Shown: in pieces, positions 4,530 through 8,837 of the stretch
Numbering within the stretch: position 1 is the first letter of the stretch
Layout: each line of letters begins with the position of its first letter
Origin: Lentisphaeria bacterium
GTDB taxonomy: Bacteria > Verrucomicrobiota > Lentisphaeria > Oligosphaerales > JAFGRS01
Reading direction: 5' to 3'
Length of the DNA stretch: 8,837 nt
Assembly: GCA_016935045.1 (NCBI GenBank)
Contig: JAFGRS010000875.1
Coordinates: forward strand, 1 to 8,837
Made by a program: the position numbers and the translations under genes
The notes under the pieces: model-generated
Told to the model about the DNA's origin: nothing
Seen by the model: only the letters and a program-made list of their open reading frames with translations
Databases searched by the model: none

Positions 4530-6788
4530 TCAGGGGCGTGTACCCGCCCCCAGCTCCCGGAGACGTTCGCGCGCCTCGGCGGCCTCGCGGCTGTCCCGAA
4601 ACCACGCCTGCACCTTCACATAGAGCTCGATGGCGCGCGCCTTCTCCCCGAGTTCCCGGTCGTAGATCCTCGCCGCCTCGAAGAGGACCCCCGGACCCGC
4701 GTCGGGATCCTGGCGCGATACCTCCAGGAGGGTCTCGGCCGCCAGGCGGGCGTTGCTCAGATCGGGGGGGGCGCAGATCTCTGCCGTCAAGCGCAGGGCT
4801 TCCAATCCCCGGGGCGTCCCGGGACAGCGCGCAATCACCTGCTGCAGGTCATGGATGAGGCGCTGCTGCAGATCGGCAGGATAGCGTCTTCCCGCCGTGG
4901 CCCGCTTGACGGCACGCACCAGCGACCCAAGCACGGCCGGCCCCCTGTCGCGCCCCTCATTGGCAAGCTCCCATTCCGTGCGGACCTTGTTCAGAATGGC
5001 CTCCGGAAGACGCTCTGAATCAGAATAGAGACGCAGGAAGACCTCGTACTCCGCGATGGCTCGCGCCCGGTCCCCCATGTCTCGGTACACCCCCGCCAGG
5101 GCGAACTGCGCCTCGACCGCCAGGGCGCCCCTCGGGTCCCGAGTCATCATGGCGGTCAGTATCGGCAGGGCCTCCGCGGGGCGGCCGTTGCGGACCAAGC
5201 CCTGGGCCCGTACCAGCTCCGCTTCGGGGGGGTCCGGGGTGGCACGGGGCGGAGGCTTCGCCGCCGGGGGAGGGGATTCCGCCGCGGCCGGGGGCGTCGC
5301 CGGAGACGGCACGGGTCTCACGGACGCAACCGTCACGGGGGCGGTGGCTGGAACGGCCTCCGGGGCCGTCGGCGGCTCCGGGACCACGGCCGCAGGCGGG
5401 GCAGCCGTCGGGGCCGGAACCGGCACGGGCGCCGCTGCGGCCGCCACGGGGCCCGGTGGAATGGCCGCGGCCGGACCGGCGCCGGGCGCCGCCGGTGCGG
5501 CAGGCTGTGCGGATGCCTCCGGCGCTCCCCCGGGCGCCGGTACGACGGTCGCGGCCGGGGCCGGCGAAGGGGCCTCCGGCACGGGAGTGGGCGCCGCGGC
5601 CGGGGCCGATGGGAGTTCGGGAGTGACCACCGCGGCGGGAGCGGGCGAGGGGGCCGGGGGGAGGACAGCCTCTCCACCGGCGGCAGCTCCGCCCGCGGCC
5701 GCCGCAGGGGCGGCGGAAGCCAGCGTCGGCTCAGCCGCCGTCGCCGGCGGGCCCCCCGCGCCGGCAGCGGACCCCGTGAGGGGCTGCCCTGTTGCGGCCG
5801 GCTGGGATTCGGCCACCGGCAGGGACCCTTCGGCCCGTTCCGGCCGGCGCGCCCGCCACGGCGCCAGGAGGACGGCCCCCAGGACAAGGACCGCGGCCAC
5901 GCCGGCCGCGGCGAGGACAAGACGCCGACGCGGAGTGAGAAACAGACCGTCCCCCCCCCCGCCTCCCGCCCCTCGCAGCCCCCGGGACCGCATCAACCGC
6001 AGGAGATCCGCGCGGATGTCGGCGGCGCACTGGTAGCGGTCCTCGGGAGACTCCTCCAGGCACTTGCGCACCACGGCATCCAGGCCGATGGGGACATCCG
6101 CGCGCAGGAAGCTCGGCATACGGAAATGCCCGATGGGGAGTTTGCCCGTGAGCATCTGGTAGAGAATGACGCCGAAGGAGAAGATGTCCGTGCGGTGGTC
6201 CACACGGTGGCTGTCCAGGCGCTGTTCGGGGGACATGTAGTTCATGGTCCCGATGCTGGTGTTCTCCGTTGTCAGGGTGGCGAAGCCGGCCGTGCTGGTT
6301 TCGAGCTGGGCGATGCCGAAATCGGTGATCTTGGGGCGCCGCGTCCGGATTTCGATGAGGATGTTCGACGGCTTGAGGTCGCGGTGAACCACGCCGATGC
6401 CGTGGGCATGGTCCAGGGCGTCACAGAGCTGGACGGACCAGTCCAGCACGTCCTGAAGGGGAAGGGCGCCGCCTCCCAGCCGCGTGTCCAGGCTGCCACC
6501 GTCCACGTACTCCGTGACGATGTACAGGGTATCCCCCTCCCGGCCGCGGTCGATGACCTGGACCACGTTCGGATGGCTCAACTGGGCGATGATCGTGCCC
6601 TCGCGCTCGAACCGCGCCACCAGTTCGGGCCGGGAAGCGAAGGGCGCCGGCAGGACCTTGATGGCGACCACCCGGTTCAGAGAAGGCTGAATGCCCTGGT
6701 AGACCACCGCCATGCCGCCGCGGCCGATCTCACCCCGGATCTCGTAGGCCCCGAGCCTCGTCGGACGAGGATCCCTGTCGCTGTCCAT
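4530..6788 (-). CDS. Transmembrane Ser/Thr protein kinase with Pro/Ala linker and TPR-like domain
   Basis: A 752-residue Hanks-type (PknB-like) kinase. The cytoplasmic catalytic domain (about 14-268) is complete: glycine loop GRGGMAVVY at 22-30, VAIK with Lys44, HRDLKPSN at 135-142 (catalytic Asp137), DFG at 156-158, a Thr/Ser-rich activation segment, and MSPEQ with SPE at 186-188. HRD marks an RD kinase that is usually activated by loop phosphorylation. After a glycine run a membrane helix spans about 290-309 with arginines on both sides. Residues 322-521 are almost only Ala, Pro, Gly and Val, a long flexible spacer. Residues 522-752 are helical with TPR-like repeats (for example EALPILTAMM and DRARAIAEYEVFLRLY) and would lie outside the membrane, perhaps as a sensor or partner-binding part. 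A G10 tract encodes part of the glycine run. It is the first gene of a unit with the FHA channel, under a promoter at 6875-6902. Substrate is unknown. Confidence 0.93.
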   Translation of the reverse strand: MDSDRDPRPTRLGAYEIRGEIGRGGMAVVYQGIQPSLNRVVAIKVLPAPFASRPELVARFEREGTIIAQLSHPNVVQVIDRGREGDTLYIVTEYVDGGSLDTRLGGGALPLQDVLDWSVQLCDALDHAHGIGVVHRDLKPSNILIEIRTRRPKITDFGIAQLETSTAGFATLTTENTSIGTMNYMSPEQRLDSHRVDHRTDIFSFGVILYQMLTGKLPIGHFRMPSFLRADVPIGLDAVVRKCLEESPEDRYQCAADIRADLLRLMRSRGLRGAGGGGGDGLFLTPRRRLVLAAAGVAAVLVLGAVLLAPWRARRPERAEGSLPVAESQPAATGQPLTGSAAGAGGPPATAAEPTLASAAPAAAAGGAAAGGEAVLPPAPSPAPAAVVTPELPSAPAAAPTPVPEAPSPAPAATVVPAPGGAPEASAQPAAPAAPGAGPAAAIPPGPVAAAAAPVPVPAPTAAPPAAVVPEPPTAPEAVPATAPVTVASVRPVPSPATPPAAAESPPPAAKPPPRATPDPPEAELVRAQGLVRNGRPAEALPILTAMMTRDPRGALAVEAQFALAGVYRDMGDRARAIAEYEVFLRLYSDSERLPEAILNKVRTEWELANEGRDRGPAVLGSLVRAVKRATAGRRYPADLQQRLIHDLQQVIARCPGTPRGLEALRLTAEICAPPDLSNARLAAETLLEVSRQDPDAGPGVLFEAARIYDRELGEKARAIELYVKVQAWFRDSREAAEARERLRELGAGTRP
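5222..5825 (-). repeat. Low-complexity Pro/Ala coding region in the kinase
   Basis: About 600 bases of extreme GC content encode the 200-residue Pro/Ala/Gly/Val linker. Because stop codons are rare in such DNA, other frames stay open here, including a 326-codon plus-strand frame (5056-6036). Those are by-products of composition, not genes. The linker is longer than needed to cross a thin cell wall and may be variable in length between strains. Confidence 0.7.
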
Positions 6789-6874
6789 ATCCCCTGCCTG
6801 GGTGCGTGTCGCCCCGCTGCCACGGCCCGTCCGAGGATGCCCCGCGCTCCCCGACGCCGAGTCGTGATGCCCCG

Positions 6875-6902
6875 ACTATAGCCATTCCCCGGAAGGACGC
6901 AA
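6875..6902 (-). promoter_or_regulatory. Sigma70-type promoter for the kinase-channel unit
   Basis: On the minus strand, TTGCGT (6897-6902) is followed after 16 bases by TATAGT (6875-6880). The -10 matches the consensus at five of six positions and is one of the few AT-rich spots in the region. A transcript would start near 6868, leaving an untranslated leader of about 80 bases before the kinase ATG at 6788. The leader has a purine-rich AGGCAGGGG close to the start codon. Confidence 0.5.
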
Positions 6903-6947
6903 TGCTGGGCGCGAACGCGCCGTAAGGCCTCAGTCCAATCCGAGAAC

Positions 6948-7029
6948 CGGCTCAGCAGGAGCTTCGCCCTCCAGGGGATGGGCGTCGCATCCTCGGTTCG
7001 GATTGTAGGGCGAAGCTCCTGCTGAGCCG
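6948..7029. repeat. Perfect 23-bp inverted repeat with nested partial second repeat
   Basis: Positions 6948-6970 and 7007-7029 are exact reverse complements over 23 bases, separated by 36 bases. The arms include GGCTCAGCAGGAGCTTCGCC. A second pair overlaps it: CAATCCGA at 6936-6943 is complementary to 6998-7005, and AACCG at 6945-6949 to 6994-6998. The order is therefore A-B-A'-B', so only one of the two stems can form fully at a time. It lies about 100 bases past the oxidoreductase stop and upstream of the kinase promoter. It may terminate or stabilise the oxidoreductase message. It also looks like a mobile intergenic (REP/MITE-like) element. I recall arms of this sequence as recurrent in genomes of the Verrucomicrobia-Lentisphaerae type, but could not check. 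Confidence 0.85.
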
Positions 7030-7070
7030 CATCCCGGACCATTCGCGGGGTTGACTGAGGCATTACAACG
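7029..7070 (+). repeat. Dispersed repeat remnant, copy 2
   Basis: The block at 7050-7067 matches 71-88 at 17 of 18 bases (GTTGACTGAGGCRTTACA), with GCATCCC upstream (7029-7035) as in copy 1. It abuts the right arm of the 23-bp inverted repeat, so the two may be parts of a single composite element. Between this block and the oxidoreductase stop (7132) only a CCGCCGCGGCGG palindrome (7096-7107) is seen. Confidence 0.55.
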
Positions 7071-7131
7071 CGCCGCGGCAATCCCCACCGCCATGCCGCC
7101 GCGGCGGGTCGAGGCTGCGGTCACGTTTCCG

Positions 7132-8406
7132 TCAGCCCCCGGGCACGATGGCCCCGTGCCCGGCGAGGAGGTCCCGGATCTCACCCAGGGGGACCTCGAG
7201 GGGTGTGGTCCGGCTCCGGGCGGCCAGGGCAGCCGCGGCTCCGGCGGCCTGGCCCATGGCCATGCAGGATGCCTGGACCCTCAGCCCCGAGTTGGCCAGG
7301 CGATCGCTCGATACACAACGTCCCGCCACCAGCAGGTTGCGGCTGCCCCTGGGTACAAGTGCCCGCAACGGAATGGTCGGGACCGTGCCGGGGGTCAGGG
7401 GTTTGGGCTTCACTCCGGTCCGGGTGTGGAGGTCGACCGGGTAGAACGCATAGCACACCGCGTCCTCGAAGACGCGGCCCGAGGTGTAGTCCCCGTGCGT
7501 GATCACCGTCTCGCCCTCGATGCGGTGGCTTTCCCGATGGGCCACCTCGGGCTGCATGTGCAGCAGACGTGCCTTCCCGGCCTGCTGCCGCACGCGCTCG
7601 AGCAACGTACGCCGTCCGGCCAGATTGGCCTCGGTCATGGTGGCGGCGGTCGAGGAATCCGCCCCGTGGACATACAGGGCCTCGAGTTGGCTCCGGCCCG
7701 GCGCGGGCGCGCCCCCGAGCTTGTAGAGCAGGGAGCCGGGCTGCGTCTCCTCTTCCCGCAGACGCGGCAGGTTGAGCATGCCGACGACCGCGGCGCCGCC
7801 GGTGCAGTCCACCAGCTGCCGGCAGTCCACCCGGCGGCGCAGGCCGGGGCCGGCCGTTTCGAGACGCCACCCGGCCACCGCAGCGCGGACGGCCGTGGGG
7901 AACTCGTAGTAGGCAATCCTCACACCGGCTGCCAGGCAGGCCTCCTCCGCCAGAAGGGCATAGAGGTACGGATTGATGTGAACCTGATTCTGCCAGTGAC
8001 GCGCCGGGACAACCGTGAAATCCGGCAGGGCACCCCCGTCGAGGGCAACGGCTTCCCGGACCAACTCCCAGCCGATCCCGGCGATGATCTGCCTCCCCCA
8101 CGCATCGAACAGCCCGGGGAAGGCGACCCCCCCCGCAGTCATCGTCCCGCCCAACAGGCTGCTCCGCTCCACCAGGACCGTGGACGCCCCCGCACGCGCC
8201 GCCTGAATGGCGGCAATCACCCCGGCCGTGCCCCCGCCGACGACCACGACATCCGCCTCCGTCGCCACCGTCTCGATCCCCATGGTCCCAACCTCCGGCT
8301 CCCCCGCGGCAGCGGAGGCCAGAGCCAGGCCGCGCGAAGCGGCCAACGCCACACCGGCAGCGGATGCCTGGAGGAAACCCCGCCTCGGGACAGGAACATG
8401 TGTCAC
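7132..8406 (-). CDS. Tat-exported FAD-dependent oxidoreductase (FAD_oxidored-like family)
   Basis: A 424-residue flavoprotein. The N terminus is a twin-arginine signal (PRRGFLQASAAGVALAAS, Arg-Arg at 8-9) for export of the folded, FAD-loaded enzyme. A Rossmann motif VVVVGGGTAGVIAAIQAARAG follows, with GGGTAG at 57-62, the ribose-binding Glu80 in VLVERSS, and LLGGTMTAGGV. The C terminus has the second FAD contact, NLLVAGRCVSSDRLANSGLR at 357-376, and CMAMGQAAGAAAALA. These features fit the large FAD_oxidored group, whose substrates are mostly unknown and which is expanded in polymer-degrading environmental bacteria. GTG 8406 is preferred: AAGGA stands seven bases before it and the Tat signal then begins directly. 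ATG 8436 would add ten residues with no ribosome site, and the frame stays open to 8646. It is not in an operon with the kinase: 343 bases and an inverted repeat intervene. No catalytic residue can be named. Confidence 0.88.
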   Translation of the reverse strand: MTHVPVPRRGFLQASAAGVALAASRGLALASAAAGEPEVGTMGIETVATEADVVVVGGGTAGVIAAIQAARAGASTVLVERSSLLGGTMTAGGVAFPGLFDAWGRQIIAGIGWELVREAVALDGGALPDFTVVPARHWQNQVHINPYLYALLAEEACLAAGVRIAYYEFPTAVRAAVAGWRLETAGPGLRRRVDCRQLVDCTGGAAVVGMLNLPRLREEETQPGSLLYKLGGAPAPGRSQLEALYVHGADSSTAATMTEANLAGRRTLLERVRQQAGKARLLHMQPEVAHRESHRIEGETVITHGDYTSGRVFEDAVCYAFYPVDLHTRTGVKPKPLTPGTVPTIPLRALVPRGSRNLLVAGRCVSSDRLANSGLRVQASCMAMGQAAGAAAALAARSRTTPLEVPLGEIRDLLAGHGAIVPGG

Positions 8407-8453
8407 GGCTGCGTCCTTTCCGTCGTCTGCAGGCATCGGGAAACGGCCGCCGC

Positions 8454-8500
8454 GACGGCTGGGACCCGCGGCGCCGCGGGCGCCCCGGGAGGCGGCCGTC
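8454..8500 (-). promoter_or_regulatory. Strong palindrome/stem-loop in the oxidoreductase leader
   Basis: A perfect 16-bp palindrome, CCCGCGGCGCCGCGGG, lies at 8465-8480, enclosed by GACGGC (8454-8459) pairing with GCCGTC (8495-8500). If transcription starts near 8529, this falls in the 5' leader, 48 bases before the GTG start. It could be an operator for a dimeric repressor or an RNA structure that lowers translation. In DNA this rich in G and C, chance palindromes are not rare. Confidence 0.35.
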
Positions 8501-8536
8501 GGCGCAACCTGCGACCAACCCGGGGACACCGCTGCT

Positions 8537-8564
8537 ACGATAGCGCCCGCGTCGAGGTCGGCAA
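8537..8564 (-). promoter_or_regulatory. Candidate promoter for the oxidoreductase gene
   Basis: Minus-strand TTGCCG (8559-8564), a 16-base spacer and TATCGT (8537-8542) fit a sigma70 promoter moderately well. The start would be near 8529, giving a leader of about 120 bases to the GTG at 8406. It is the only AT-containing hexamer pair of this kind I found upstream of the gene. Confidence 0.35.
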
Positions 8565-8583
8565 GACAGCAGGGAGACGGGGG

Positions 8584-8659
8584 CCGGCGCACTGTTTTCC
8601 GGCCAGCGGCCGGGTGCGAGTGTCCGGAAAACGGGGCCGGGCGCACGGTTGTCCGCCGG
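8584..8659. promoter_or_regulatory. Paired repeats and overlapping hairpins upstream of the oxidoreductase
   Basis: Two similar blocks, at about 8584-8604 and 8637-8659, share the pattern CCGG(G)CGCAC-n-GTT-n-TCCG-n-GG and begin 53 bases apart, about five helical turns. Inside, GTTTTCCGG (8594-8602) is the exact complement of CCGGAAAAC (8624-8632), and CCGGCC (8599-8604) pairs with GGCCGG (8608-8613). The two stems share 8599-8602 and exclude each other. This could be a tandem operator or an attenuator-like element between divergent genes. It lies just upstream of the candidate -35 on the minus strand. Confidence 0.35.
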
Positions 8660-8837
8660 GGTGTTTTTCGGACGCGGTGGTCGATGCCGCCGAGGGCGGC
8701 GGGATCGAGGGCGGACGCTTCGGCAGAGACGCTGCCCTGTGGCTGTCGGGGCAGGGCTGTTTCAAGATCCCAACGCCGCCGCCGGGCTTGTCCCGGTGGA
8801 GCGCCGATCGGAGGGTGGGGAGGGGGCGCGGCCGCGC
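8620..8837 (+). CDS. Possible start of a divergent secreted/lectin-like protein gene, cut by the window end
   Basis: In the frame of GTG 8620 (also open from GTG 8614 and upstream) the plus strand stays open to the end. Around residues 30-50 it reads GGRFGRDAALWLSGQGCFKI, similar in layout to the G-x-F-G-x-A-L entry strand of concanavalin A-like (LamG) domains. Third codon positions are almost all G or C, like the real genes. Against it: there is no clear ribosome site and no signal peptide, and the last residues turn Arg/Gly-rich. It may be a real truncated gene, a decayed fragment or chance. Confidence 0.2.
   Translation, partial: MSGKRGRAHGCPPGCFSDAVVDAAEGGGIEGGRFGRDAALWLSGQGCFKIPTPPPGLSRWSADRRVGRGRGR

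Noticed and set aside
5056..6036. Plus-strand open frame rich in Gly/Ala/Thr
   Set aside because: It is the reverse of the Pro/Ala linker of the kinase; low complexity keeps all frames open.
7181..8518. Second minus-strand open frame of 445 codons over the oxidoreductase
   Set aside because: Gly/Arg/Cys-rich and without motifs, while the overlapping frame has the full FAD-binding pattern and a Tat signal.

Overview
The window is 8.8 kb of high-GC bacterial DNA from one chromosome-like locus. It carries five confidently recognised protein genes, one strong structured-RNA candidate and several short repeats. The protein families, together with a large inverted repeat whose arms can be read as a Glu-Gly-Glu-Ala-Pro-Ala-Glu-Pro peptide, remind me of Planctomycetes/Verrucomicrobia/Lentisphaerae-type or Hydrogenedentes-type genomes. 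That placement is an impression from memory, not a result. There are no phage genes, transposases, CRISPR arrays, tRNAs or rRNAs.

Left, plus strand (1-2727): a repeat remnant, possible promoters, and a region at about 196-440 that folds by hand into a long interrupted rod. It resembles 6S RNA and stands directly before fau (5-formyltetrahydrofolate cyclo-ligase), the classical position of 6S RNA. The ribonuclease Y gene rny follows fau after 28 bases, with a good ribosome binding site, so the two are probably one housekeeping transcript.

Middle, minus strand (2934-6788): a two-gene unit in the order kinase then channel. The first gene encodes a membrane Ser/Thr protein kinase with an N-terminal cytoplasmic kinase domain, one membrane helix, a 200-residue Pro/Ala linker and a C-terminal TPR-like helical region. 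The second encodes an MscS-type mechanosensitive channel with a phosphothreonine-binding FHA domain fused to its cytoplasmic end. A kinase next to a channel carrying a phospho-peptide reader suggests an ion channel controlled by, or scaffolding, Ser/Thr phosphorylation. This is the most interesting system in the window. Both genes also contain long poly-G tracts (G10 and G9) at positions where slippage would change the product drastically. A good promoter lies at 6875-6902. The convergent gap to rny (2728-2933) holds only small repeats and palindromes.

Right (6948-8837): a perfect 23-bp inverted repeat, a second copy of the repeat found at the left edge, and a minus-strand gene for a Tat-exported FAD-dependent oxidoreductase that probably starts at a GTG. 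Its upstream region has a promoter candidate, strong palindromes and paired repeats. The last 200 bases may hold the start of a divergent plus-strand gene that runs off the window.
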